The position numbers were made by a program, and so were the translations under genes. This document shows positions 46,546-58,404 of a stretch of 64,000 bases of DNA, in pieces; position 1 is the first letter of the stretch; each line of letters starts with the position of its first letter. The notes under the pieces were generated by a model. It had not been told where the DNA came from. It saw nothing but the letters and a program-made list of their open reading frames with translations, and did not search any database. Source of the stretch: Pogostemon cablin (lineage: Eukaryota > Streptophyta > Magnoliopsida > Lamiales > Lamiaceae). The stretch spans positions 25,340,279 through 25,404,278 of the forward strand of contig CM042983.1 of the NCBI GenBank assembly GCA_023678885.1, read 5' to 3'.

Positions 46546-47250
46546 AATCACGTCGTTTTATTGTTGGGGAAAGAGAAAAAGTGATCTCATTCTCCTATAG
46601 GTAAAGAAATAGAGAAAGCAGATTTTATAGGATTATTTAGGTTATTATATTACTATTTCTAATTCATCCGACCACCCTATAAAAATAATTAAGTTATTAT
46701 TAGTTACTCTTTATAATGTATTGGATTACTCTTTCATTTATGATGATTCTGATTTTCTAACAATTAAATCTTTTTTTTATGATGAATTAATTAGACTACT
46801 CTATAGGTTACTTTTAGGGATTTTTTAGGTTACTCTTTATAATGAACTAGATATTACCCACGCACAGAAAGAATTAAAATTTATACAATTATATACTTTT
46901 AAGTTGGGTTTGAATTGAGTCATTTCAAATCTAATTAATTTGAGTGAATTTTAAATTCCTTGAAAGGATTTTAAATTCATAATTCAAAAATTATTTTTAA
47001 AATAGAATTTTATATATGATAAATAAAAATAATAAAATTTTATTATATTAAATATTAAAATCTAAAATTTTATTAAAAACAATTTTTCGTGGAGGAAACT
47101 CTACCACCCAACGTACCCCTACCCACCCCCCACACTCAAAAGAATTTTTTTAAAATAAAATTTTAGATTTTAATATTTAAATAATAAAAGTATTACCACT
47201 CATCTCTAACCCTTACCCACCCCCAAAACCCCCGCCACTCCATTCCATAC
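46546..47250. other. AT-rich intergenic DNA
   Basis: A phrase close to AGGTTACTCTTTATAATG recurs around 46700 and 46830, and AATTTTATTA words recur. No gene is seen. Confidence 0.4.
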
Positions 47251-48167
47251 ATGCCCATAATAAAAGAAGAATGATACTTCAAATAGAATGATTAAACCTG
47301 AAAATAAGATCAAATAAAAGTATAAAAGATCAAATAAATTAAAGTATATAAATAAGGTTTATAGAATTAAAAAGAAAATAAAAAATCTCGTAGAGAAACG
47401 AAAATAAGATAACAAAAACTAAAAAAGAAGAATGATACTTCAAATGAGATGATTGAACCTGCACATAAGATCAAATATGAGAATGATTGAACATTAAAAT
47501 AAGATCAAATAAAAGTATAAAAGATAAAATAAAGATAACAAAAAATAAAAAAAGAAGAATGATACCTCAAAATGATTAAACATGCACATTAGATCAAATC
47601 AAAGTAAAATATACATAAGATCAAATATGAGAATGATTGAACATAAAAATAAAATCAAATAAAAGTATAAAAGATAAAATAAAGATAACAAAAAATAAAA
47701 AAAGAAGAATGATACCTCTAAATGACTGAACATGCATAATAAATCAAATCAAAGTAAAATATAAAAGATAAAATAAATTAAAGTAGATTAGAAATAGTAT
47801 GAAAGTGAAATAGAGAAAAAAAATAAGAAGAAAAAAAAAGAGTAAGAATTTGATTAGGTAATGAAAATGTTTATATAGAATTATTTTAAAGAATAAACGA
47901 TCGTGATTGAAAGCAATCAACGATGTAGGAAAAAAGGTAAAAAATTACCAAAGACAGCGTTGAAAGATTTTATATTAAGAAAATTAGTATATTGATTGAC
48001 AATTAGTAGAATATATGCTAATAATATTTTTTATATTTATCAAATTTATATTATTGATTAAAAAATAAATAAATAATTTATTATTAGCATAAATAAAATC
48101 TATGATTGAGATTAAAAGTAATAGACGGTCAAGATTAAAATTGAAGATAAAAATAGAAATTAAGGTT

Positions 48168-48171
<4 letters not shown>

Positions 48172-48228
<57 letters not shown>
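48172..48228. repeat. (AT)n microsatellite
   Basis: About 28 uninterrupted TA dinucleotides. Confidence 0.95.
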
Positions 48229-48230
<2 letters not shown>

Positions 48231-49289
48231 GCTTATTTAAAATTAGTCAAATATGCCAAATATATATCTCATATTTACCAAATTTATATTGTAAAATAAA
48301 ATAGTAAAATTTAAATAATAAAATCCATTATTAGTATAAATAAATTTTATAATTGAAATCAAAGCATTATTTGGACGGTCAATATTAAAATTGAATTATT
48401 TCTAAATAGAGTAAAATTGAAAAAAAAATTAAAAATAAAAGTAGAAATTTAGGTTTACTTTTATATATGTATAGATAGATGATTGAACCTTTAAATTTAA
48501 GGAGAATGATTGAACCTAAATTATAAATAATATGAAAGTAGAATCTGTAAAAGAGAAAAAAAGAAGAAGCATTAGAGGAAAAAAAAATAAAAAGAAGATT
48601 ATAAGAAGAACAAAAGATAGAATATTAAAATATAAAAATATGGTTCATATAATTATTATAAAGCAAACACAAAAATTGAAGAGAAAAAAGATAGACAAAA
48701 AAATAATAATACCTGATTGAACTTACCAATAAAATCAAATATGAGAATGATTGAACCTAAAAATAATATCAAATAAAAGTATAAAAGAATATAAAATAAA
48801 TTAAAATATAAAAATAAAGTTTATAAAATTATTAAAAAACACAAAAATCGAAGAGAAAAAAAAATAAGATAACAAAAAATTAAAAAGTATAATGATACTT
48901 TTAAGGAGAATGATTGAACATGCATATAAGATCAGATAAAAGTATAAAAGACAAAATAAATTAGAATAGATTATAAATAATATGAATGTAGAATCTGTAA
49001 AAGAGAAGAAAAATAAAAAGCATTATTAAATTATAAAAATAGGGTTTACAGAATTATTAAAAAAATACAAAAATCGAAGAGAATAAGATAACAAAAAAAT
49101 TAAAAAATGATACATTTAGGAGAATGATTGAACCTGCAAATAAAATCAAATAAAAATATAAAAGATAAAATAAATTAGAGTTGATTATAAATAGTATGAA
49201 AGTAGAATCTGTAAAAGATAATAAAAATAAAAAGCATGAGAGAGAGAGAAAAATAGGGACAAAGTAAGAATTTGATTAGGATGAAAAGA

Positions 49290-50155
49290 TTTATTAACCA
49301 GGTAGCGGTCACTCTGTTCTCATCTTTGCTATCTAAAGAAAACAACATTCTCAAATTTTCATTTGCAATCACTCTTATTTGTTTTTCGCTCTTGAAGAAA
49401 AAGAAACTTGCATAGATTAACAATATATATATCACCAAGAATTTTGTACAATTTTCCTCGATTATGATAATCAGTAAGAAAACAATAGAAATTTGCACCT
49501 ATTACAAAAATTGTCGAACAACCTGTGACCAAGAAATTGGGATTTCTTAGAGTTATTCTCATTGCCACGACAAAAGCAGAAAAGAGATTATTTAAAAAAA
49601 ATACACAGCTCAACAGTAACCATATTTTCCGAACTCTCATAGTCGCTTCCACCGAACTGCTTAATCACAGCCTACAAATTCGAAGAAAAACCCCATAGTA
49701 ATCCAATGAAAACTGATTTTTTTTTCAGAGTGAAATTAAAGTCATAAAACAAAATTAAGAGGCTAAACCTACCGTTGTTTGGCGATTTGTTCTCTTAATT
49801 GAGGACAGAATGGAAATTGATTTATGTTTCCATTCTGTATCGATAATTGGAGAATGGGGCGGCGGCGGAGGGTGGAGAGAGTAAGAGGAGAGAGAGGAGT
49901 CACTGAGGCGATTTCTAGAGAATCGGAGCGGCGAACAAGAGGGTGGAGGGAATAAGAGGAGAGAGAGAGGAGGACAAGAGGGTGGACGGAATAAGAGGAG
50001 AGAGAGGAGGAGACAGAGATCGACAGCAAATCCAGTGTATTTCTTCTCTAAGATCTGGAAAGAAGACATAGGATCCGCGAATTTAATTATTGATGTTGTG
50101 GGATCCGGTTGCACCAGTTTATTGGTGGGACTGGTTGTACCCTAGTCATCCTCTA
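49290..50155 (-). pseudogene. Gene-fragment-like insert inside the AT-rich field
   Basis: Composition changes sharply. On the minus strand a pyrimidine-rich leader-like part (49760-50120) has three copies of a unit of about 43 bp with CTCTTATTCC and CACCCTCTTGT. It is followed by ORF segments (49359-49652, with a hydrophobic start, LLLSCVFFLNNLFSAFVVA, and an alternative frame reading AVIKQFGGSDYESSENM). This could be a promoter plus first exons captured from a host gene. The source was not recognised. Confidence 0.35.
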
Positions 50156-52674
50156 TAACTAATGACATAAATTACTAAAAAGTATAATAATACCTTTAAA
50201 AAGAATGATTTAACCCACATATAAGATTAAATAAAAGTATAAAAGACAAACAAATTAGAGTAGAATATAAATAATATGAAAATAGAGAAGAAAAAGAAGA
50301 AGTATCAGAGAAAAAAAATCAAAAAAAGAATTAAAAAAAACAAAAGATAATATATTAAAATATAAAAATATGATTTATTATAAAACAACCACAAAAAATT
50401 AAAGAAAAAAATAAACAAAAAAAGAGAATATTACATCAAATAAGAATGATTGGACCTACAAATAAGATCAAATATGATAATAATTAACGCTAAAAATAAT
50501 ATCAATCAAATAAAAGTATAAAAAAAGATAAAATAAATTAAATTATAAAAATAGAGTTTATAGAATTATTAAAAAAACACACAAAAATCGAAGAGAAAAA
50601 AAATAAGATAACAAAAAAATAAAATTATAACATACATATAAGATCATATAAAAGAATAAAAGACAAAACAAATTAGAGTAGATTATAAATAATATAAAAG
50701 TAGAATCTATAAAAGAGAAAAATAAAAAATAAAAAGATGATTAAAAAGAAGAACAAAAGAAAGAATATTAAAATATAAAAATATGGTTCATAGAATTTTT
50801 ATAAAGCCAACAAAAAAATTAAAGAGAAGAAAGATAGACAAAAAAAAGAATATACCTCAAATAAGAATAATTGGACCTACAAATAAGATCAAATATGATA
50901 ATAATTAAACCTAAAAATAATATCAATCAAATAAAAGTATAAAAGAAGATAAAATAAATTAAATTATAAAAATAGAGTTTATAGAATTATTTAAAAAAAT
51001 AAAAATCGAAGAGAAAAAAAATAAGATAACAAAAAATTAAAAATTATAATGATACCTTTAAGGAGAATGGTTGAACCTACATATAAAATCATATAAAAGT
51101 ATAAAAGACAAAATACATTAGAGTAGATTACAAATAATATGAAAGTAGAATCTATAAAAGAGAAGCAAAAGAAGAAGCATTAGAGAAAAAAAATAATAAA
51201 AAGATATGATTAAAAAGAAGAACAAAAGATAGAATATTAAAATATAAAAATAAGGTTCATAAATTAATATAAAAAAACACAAAAATTGAAGAAAAAAAAG
51301 ATAGACAAAAAAAAAAGAATGATACTTTAAAAGAGAATTATTGGACCAACAAATAAGATTAATTATGAGAATGATTATACCTAAAAATAATATCAAATAA
51401 AAATATAAAAGAAGATAAATTAAATTAAATTTTAAAAATCAAATTTATAGAATTATTAAAAAAACACACAAAAGTCGAAGAGAAAAAAATAAAATAATAA
51501 AAAATTAAAAAGTATAATGATACCTTTAAGGAGAATGATTGAACCTGCATATAAGATCAAATAAAAGTATAAAAGATAAAACAAATTAAAGTAGATTATA
51601 AATAATATGAAAGTAGAATTTATAAAAGAGAAGAAAAAGAATAAGCATTAGAGAAAAAAAAAGAGGATTAAAAAGAAGAACAAAAGAAAAAAATTAAAAA
51701 GCATAATGATATTTTTAAGGAGAACGATTGAACTTACATATATGATCAAATAAAAGTATAAAAGATAAAACAAATTAGAATAGATTATGAATAATATGAA
51801 AGTACAATCTGTAAAGAGAAGAAAAATAAGAAGCATTAGTGAGGAAAAAAAAGAGGGATAGAGTAAGAATTTGATTAGATAATAAAAAAAAATTATATAG
51901 CATGATTTTAAAGAATGAACGATCGTGATTGAAAGCAAATATTTATAGAGACGATTATAATGAAAATAAAATTGATATATTAATTGAAATTAAGCATATA
52001 TTGATTTAAGATTAATCAAATTTGAAAAAATATTTTCCATATTTATCAAATTTATAGTATGCAATAATAAATTTAAAATTTAAATAATGAAATTCATTAT
52101 TAGTATAATAATCTATCAAAAGTATTAATTGAACGGTTAAGATTAAAATTAAATTGGACGGTTAAAATTAAAATTGAACTATTTCTAAATTTATAGTATG
52201 CAATAATAAATTTAAAATTTAAATAATGAAATTCATTATTAGTATAATAATCTATCAAAAGCATTAATTTAGGTTTGCTTTTATATATGTGTAGATCTTA
52301 GGCCGCGGCTAAGCACACACACCGTTTTAACGAATACGCCCGTTACTGAACACACCACTTCAAATTATATATACACCCACAACACTTTTACTAATTTACC
52401 CCTTTACATATTAAAAAGAAGGGTCCATTACTACCAGGTACAATATATATATTATTATTACTTATAGGTACATCAATATATTTCTAATGAGTGAAAATCC
52501 CTTCTTATCCTTAAAGAGATTATATTCAATATATATTAAAATGTAAAGATATTTTATATTAAAATTAAAAACATATTTCATTCCACATTTTTCTCCTAAA
52601 AATTTGTTAGCATTGATTAAACTAATTCCACGCGTGAGTTAAGCCCCATATATTATGTATATTCAATTTCGGAA

Positions 52675-53095
52675 TATATCGTTAAGTAACATTAAATATT
52701 CTGAATACCTACTAATTTTGAATATAAAAGTGTTTCGATGAATGAATCTGAAATATAGTGAATACATTCTGAATAAATTCGTGAATATTAAAAAAAAGAC
52801 ATAAAATATTCTGAATACCTACTAATTTTGTATACAAATACAAAATCATTTAAATTGAATACATCATTATTGAACATTAAATATTTTTAATACCTACTAA
52901 CTTTGAATACAAAAGCATTTCAATGAATAAACCTGAAATATATCGAATACATTCTGAATATTTCGTGGAATATTGAGAAAACATTTAGGAATACATTCTT
53001 ATTGAGCATCAAATATTCTAAATACATGCTGATTTTGAATAAAAAAATATTTCAATGAATGAATTTGAAATAGATTGAATACATATTTTGAAGTG
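52675..53095. repeat. Degenerate tandem repeat inside N2
   Basis: AAATATTCTGAATACCTACT-like starts at about 52693, 52806, 52881 and 53006 are followed by TTTCAATGAATGAATCTGAAAT-like text. About four units of unequal length are present. Confidence 0.7.
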
Positions 53096-53265
53096 AACTC
53101 GCCACTGAATTTGACTTGCATATGAGAGCGACAGCGACAATCAATTATCTGCTTCAAAGGAAAATGCAATCAGTAAAAGTTTGTAATTCAAAAGTGCATT
53201 CCCCACAATAAGTACATGGGACGTATAATTATTGTGTGACTAATAATTATGAAACTTACTTGCAG

Positions 53266-53559
53266 ATGAGGATAAGGGGTATATTCATTGATATGAGCGA
53301 AGATGGTTCATCCTTATTCGATATTAGGGCTGAAGAAATCAAGAAGGTCTTAAACAAAAGTGCTATTGCCCAAAGACTGTACGTCGTCGTTCGAAGAAAA
53401 TATGATTTCCCGAGTGGCTGCTTTGTGGTTCGAGATACCAATGCTAATGTATTCCTCCATCTGAAAGATATGGCCTCCCCCTATGCTCCATTGATGGATC
53501 TCAATGTCAACCATCTCCTTCTCACCATTGTCACATCTATTGCTGCTGATCAAATCTGA
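53266..53559 (+). pseudogene. Exon-like ORF carried by N2 (unknown protein, 97 codons)
   Basis: A good acceptor, CTTACTTGCAG, ends at 53265. The sequence after it is open to the TGA at 53557, giving MRIRGIFIDMSEDGSSLFD...YVVVRRKYDFPSGCFVVRD. Composition and codon use look like a host coding exon, unlike the AT-rich surroundings, and the strand is opposite to the transposase relic. Its position inside a MULE fits a captured gene fragment (Pack-MULE style). I do not recognise the protein family. Confidence 0.45.
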
Positions 53560-54314
53560 TGATAGTTTGATGTCTTCTGTAGTTTTCTTCCAATTTTTAT
53601 TACAATAAGTACATGGGACATTTCCAAAATTTCTTCAAAAGAGAAACAAAAACTCATGGAGTTACGACTCTTGGCAACTGAAACTACGTTTATATATCAT
53701 GAGGAAGGTGTTGTTATCCACCACTTACCAAACACAGAGGCAGCAGGCAAAAATTGAACCATAACCAATAGATAAAGGGTTAGAGGCTAATCGGATTTTA
53801 GGTTTTGGTCCTGACGGAGAATAAGAAACTGTGTGTAATTCCGATGGCAATAAATCAAGGGGTAAATCGAGGGGAAAAGACGTTGGAAATTTAGATGCAG
53901 AAGGGAGAACTTTGAAGGAAAATCAAGGGATTCTGGAGAGATAAAGAAAGCGAAGAAAAGAGAGAGAAAAAAATATATAATTGAAATTATTAATAAAAGA
54001 ATTAATTGAGATTATATTTTTATAGGGATATATTGGGTATCTCATCCTAATATATTGTATCTATTAGTAATACTTTTACCCTATTGTATCTAACAATAAT
54101 ATAGATATATAATTTGTATTAGATAGTAATAAATCCTAAAAAAAAATTACTTAATACACCTAAAACATTTCACATACACCCATATCTTCAGTAACCCAAC
54201 ACAAAACACAAAGTAAAAAAAGAGAACATGAAATAAAATGCGACGAGACACAACGATGAAAAAGGAAAGTAAGAACCAAGAACAGGAAAGAAGAAGAAGA
54301 GAAAAGTATGGTCT

Positions 54315-54488
54315 CATAAATGCCCATTCTTTACCAATGGCACAAACCCATGATACCAATTCTTTTCGTGTTTGAAACCATTCATGCGTTTCAAACAAGT
54401 TCGAGAAGTCTTCATCCATATAAACATCTCTACTCATTTGGTCACATTCGGCAATAGTACTACATCATGGAGACGGAACAATTGAATC
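54315..54488 (-). pseudogene. Truncated FAR1/MULE-type transposase exon in N2
   Basis: After TTTTTTTTTCAG the minus strand reads through one TGA into MSRDVYMDEDFSNLFETHEW and RKELVSWVCAIGKEWAF. This pattern, an aromatic-rich T-R-x-x-L-x-x-W followed by a G-K motif, resembles the start of FAR1-like MULE proteins. It stops there, and the domain's continuation is absent. Confidence 0.5.
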
Positions 54489-54534
54489 CTGAAAAAAAAA
54501 CATAAGACATGATTTGAGGCCTACAAATGCTACT

Positions 54535-54780
54535 GTTCAACCAATGGGGGACGAAAATATTTATGAATTTCGACCATCACTGGACGAACGTTCTTAAGTC
54601 CCGTCAACCAACAGTGGTCGAACTTACTTAAGCTTCGTCAACCAGCAGTGGTCAAACATGCTTAAGCTTCGTGAACCAGTAGTGGTCGAACATTTAACTG
54701 AATTTCAACCAACAGTGATCGAACATTTTATTAAAAATCGTCCATTGTTGGTCGAACGTCAAGCTTTCCATTCGACCCTA
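54535..54780 (-). repeat. Palindromic tandem repeat (GTCGAAC units) in N2
   Basis: About six units of about 40 bp contain ACCA(G/A)CAGTGGTCGAAC and CTTAAGCTTCGT. Internal CCAnnnnTGG-like pairing recurs. It sits in the intron between the 11-codon exon and the transposase-like exon. The counterpart is 36030-36205 in N1. Confidence 0.75.
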
Positions 54781-54862
54781 GTTTGTTGAACAATTCCGTG
54801 ATTACAGCAAAAAAAAACCTAAAACGACATTTTAAACAGTTAAAATGCTTATAAACACATAC

Positions 54863-54895
54863 CCTTATGATCTTTGAGTTGGGTTTGTCCTCCAT
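54863..54895 (-). CDS. 11-codon first exon in MULE N2
   Basis: The ATG at 54895 gives MEDKPNSKIIR, ending AAGG before GTATGTG. It is 33 nt, phase 0, matching N1 in length, phase and charge pattern. The pyrimidine-rich stretch at about 55035-55190 lies upstream. Confidence 0.45.
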
Positions 54896-55732
54896 TATGC
54901 TATATTTGTGTTTTGGTAATGATTTAAGCATAATTTTGGAATTAGGATTTTTTTTTCTTTTTTTTTTTTGGTCAAGGGAAGAAAATATTTTTGGAAGTGG
55001 TGAATGTATTAACTATTTTTGAACTAAAAAAAAAGGTTCTTCCCTCTTCCTTCTTCCTTCTTTCTCTTCTTCCTTTCTTCTCTTGTTTCCTTCCTTCTTT
55101 CCTTTTCTCTTCTTCCTCTTTTCTGTTCTTGGTTCTTACTTCCCTCTCTCCTCGTCGCGTCTCATCGCGTTTTATTTCATGTTCTCTTTCTTCATTTTGT
55201 GTTTTGTGTTGGGTTAGTGAAGATATGGGTATATGTGAAATGTTTTAGGTGTATTAGGTAAAAAAAAAATTTATACGTAAAGGGGTAAAATAGTAAAAGT
55301 GTGGTGGGTGTATATATAATTTGAAGTGGTGTATTTAGTAACGAGCGTATTCGTTAAAACGGTGTGTGTTGTTAGCCGCGGCCTAAATCTTAATCTTATT
55401 TTATCTTAATCTTAATATATTAAAAGTGTAAAGAACTTGAGAAACTTTTTAAAATAATTATATGTCCTTACTATATTTTATTGTCTATCTATTTACCATC
55501 TATCTACTTAATTATTATTATTGATTAACTCTTAAGATAATATAGAACAATTAACTTGAAACATTTAATGCATATAAATGCAATGTCTTTTCATTATTTA
55601 TTAGGGATGGTTATTATAAGATATAATTAATTTCCTATTATTACTGGATATATGGACTTCAAATTATTACTGTGTGGTATAAAATTATATTGTGCAATGT
55701 CAATATTACCCTTTCACTTTATTCTATCATAA

Positions 55733-55852
55733 TACTCCCTACGTTCATTATTAATCTATCTGTTTACTTTTTGCACGTAGATTAAGGAGTATTATTATTT
55801 TATGTGTAGTGGATAATTGTATTCGTGGGGTGTGTGGGTCAGTGGGTCCCAT
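55733..55852. mobile_element. Half of a Stowaway-like MITE
   Basis: The segment starting ACTCCCTACGTTCATTATTAAT and containing TTTTTGCACGTAGATTAAGG matches the left half of the element at 37447. The right half is missing at the junction with exon-like DNA. Confidence 0.55.
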
Positions 55853-55899
55853 ATTTTAATTGTATTTTTTTCGATGAACTTAGACTTGTAATTTTGCAG

Positions 55900-56022
55900 A
55901 GTTCTGATGAGATTATTGAGAAGGGGCAGTATAAGAGGATTTCCAATGCAGGCATGATTGAGAAAATTAAAGATATAAGAGATTTCCTCGCTGCTTCACA
56001 ATCTATTTTACATTTGTTCTGA
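55900..56022 (+). pseudogene. Isolated exon-like ORF (40 codons)
   Basis: After AATTTTGCAG the sequence reads SSDEIIEKGQYKRISNAGMI and on to a TGA at 56020. It looks like the last exon of a host gene, with mixed charge and no low complexity. No upstream exon is seen within the window. The family is not recognised. Confidence 0.35.
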
Positions 56023-57400
56023 TGTATTGAAATATATTGTTAGCATTAATATATGACTATACATCTGAATCTAATGATCAAGATGATCTTACTTATTCAT
56101 CTGAAGAAAGGCTTGAGACATACTGCCATACATGCTTAGAATTATTGTTAATAAGAAGCATGCTTAGAATATTGTTAATAAGCAGATTTAGAAATATTTA
56201 TGACACATATTTGATAGTCACCTGCTTTAGTGCAAACAAATTTTAATATTTTACACTATCAACATCTCACTTTATTCACTTTTTATATTTGAATTACTTA
56301 AATTACTCTTCATTTTTATCTTACATAAGGAAAGGAAATATATATCTTGCTATAATTAAATAAAAATATTGAAATCATAACTTACTCTAAGATATACTTA
56401 CTTACAGAGTATATCGTACAACGTGCAAATGCACGTTTTAAAATTGGAAGATTTTCATAGTAGGTGCCAATTTTAAGATAGAGTGTTGTTATTTGTACAC
56501 CCCATTTTTTATTAAATACAATACTTTTATTGAATACACATTCCTTTTAAATTTTTAAATCTTAATTTTATTATATAGACACCCCTCAAATTCCAAAATT
56601 ACTCTTTCAATTTTAAAATTATACATCTCCAAATCCACCATTCAATTTTATAGATTCCACTAATCCATAATAATGGGCTGCTTGTAATAATAATTTAAGA
56701 AGATGATTTTAGTTTATTTTAATTTTAAGAGCATATACTCGATCATGTGTCAGTATCTCATATTCCTTCTGTCTTTTTTTTTTCTTCTCATTTTTCTTTT
56801 CATTTTTAGTTCCTTAAATTTATTTAAGTTAATAAATAAAATTTAAATAATATTTTTAATTATTCCGACATAATTTTTTTTAATTTAAAATATACTATAA
56901 TTTTTTTTAATTAATGACTATACTAACATAAATTTAATTTAGCTCATTTTTTTAATTAAATGTATATATTTTTTTAAATACTACTAATTAAGTTAAGAAA
57001 AATTTTAATGAAATGAATGTCTAATCTTTTAAAATAATAAAACGTGCATGTATAAAACTGTAAAAATGATATGGTGTGTAGGGTTGATCCACAATCTACG
57101 ATTTTGTGGAGCGGACTTTGTGGAGAGTTTGAGTTATTAATGATGCGGGCCTATATGGGTTACGAACCAAATCTCATTTTTTACATTTTCTATATATAAA
57201 ATTTATATAAAAAAAAAACTAAAAATAAACATACGAAAAAAGATACCTAATGAACTAATTGCGGAATAGTATAAAAAAATCATAAAAATTAATTATTTTA
57301 AAAAATTAAATTTAGTGGGTTAATGGTAGAACGAGTCATATGAAAGCATGTCATATATAAGGTGAGCCCTTTGAAGATGGGTGGATTGGGAAGGGTTGGC
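56023..57400. other. AT-rich intergenic DNA
   Basis: No gene or clear repeat is seen. A short direct duplication, CATGCTTAGAATATTGTTAATAAG-like, occurs near 56128-56182. Confidence 0.4.
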
Positions 57401-57429
57401 CTACGCAGGCCAAATGCATTATGACAAAA

Positions 57430-58060
57430 TTTAAATAAAAAAGTGATAATTAATAATAATAATAATAATAATTAATGAAAATCATCAAATTAAATTATTA
57501 TTGAACAATTTGTATTACAAATAATAAAAAGTAATAATATTTTTAATAAAAAGTGTTAGCTGATCAAGAAAAAGTGTTATATGACCAATTGAGTGTTATT
57601 TCACAAATAATTTATATAACGAATAAAAATTGATAACATTTTTAATTAAAAAACACCTGATTAAGAAAAAAAATTATATCTGTCAAATTAAAATATTTCA
57701 TAAATAATTTAAAGAACAAATAAAAAGTAATATTTTTTATCAAAAGTGACATCTAATAAATGAAAAGTGATAATCATTCAATTAAACTGTTTTACGAACT
57801 ATTTGTAATGGATAAAAAGTGACAAAAATTTTAATAAAAAATAATAACTGGTCAAAGAAAAGTGATAACCGTATAATAAAATTAATTTATAAATAATTAT
57901 AGGAAAAATAAAAATTATATCTAATAAATAACAAGTGACAACTATCCAATTAAATTATTTATAAATAATTTGTAAAATAAATATAATATTTTAAATAAAA
58001 AGATAAGTTATAAAAAAATTGATAATTTTTATATAAAAAATAAGATAAAATAAATATTAT
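57430..58060. repeat. Degenerate repeat of about 75-80 bp, GTGATAA family
   Basis: AATAAAAAGTGATAA, CAAATAATTT and CAATTAAATTATTT recur in rotation about seven times. The words match those at 3765-3870 and 60160-60440. Confidence 0.55.
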
Positions 58061-58404
58061 ATTTTAATAATTAATAAAATGTATCTATTTTAATTTTAGA
58101 AGAAAAAAAATATATTACCAAACTTGTCTTAAAATTGCAGAAACAATCAAGTCGCTAGGTTACTGACAAGTGACAAGAGGTGGAATATATTTTATAAACT
58201 ACGGCTAATTTAGATTTTTTAATATATATTTTAATTATATAATAATAGTGATGTGTATGAAATAAAAGGAAGTGTGTATTTAAAATATTTTATAAAATAT
58301 ATAAGGTGTGTATTTAATAATTTAAAGGTAATTTAGACTTTTTAAAAATATTAATTTTATTTTTATAATAATAGGGTGTGAATTTAGTGGGAGGAGGTGT
58401 GCAA

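Larger units (their letters stand above)
47251..52290. repeat. Satellite-like AT-rich repeat field in three blocks
   Basis: Phrases such as GAGAATGATTGAACCTGCA, AAGATCAAATAAAAGTATAA and GAAGAGAAAAAAATAAGATA recur dozens of times with a loose period of about 200-450 bp. The blocks, about 47251-47900, 48480-49290 and 50160-51930, end alike with AGTAAGAATTTGATTAG. Blocks 1 and 3 then continue AACGATCGTGATTGAAAGC and a spacer with GGACGGT and TTTATATATGT. ORFs here are composition artefacts, apart from the insert listed below. Confidence 0.75.
52301..55383 (-). mobile_element. MULE derivative N2 (3083 bp)
   Basis: TIRs of about 105 bp: GGCCGCGGCTAAGCACACAC on the left is the inverse of the right end near 55360-55383. 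Flanking 9-mers TAGATCTTA (52292-52300) and TAAATCTTA (55384-55392) match at 8 of 9, the usual MULE duplication length. Reading the minus strand from the right end: a pyrimidine-rich promoter-like region, an 11-codon exon, an intron with palindromic repeats, and a truncated transposase-like exon. The rest is foreign or repetitive. Confidence 0.85.

Noticed and set aside
48532..51938. Lysine/asparagine- or leucine/phenylalanine-rich ORFs in the AT-rich field
   Set aside because: Composition artefacts of A- and T-rich repeats, without start context or conservation between units.
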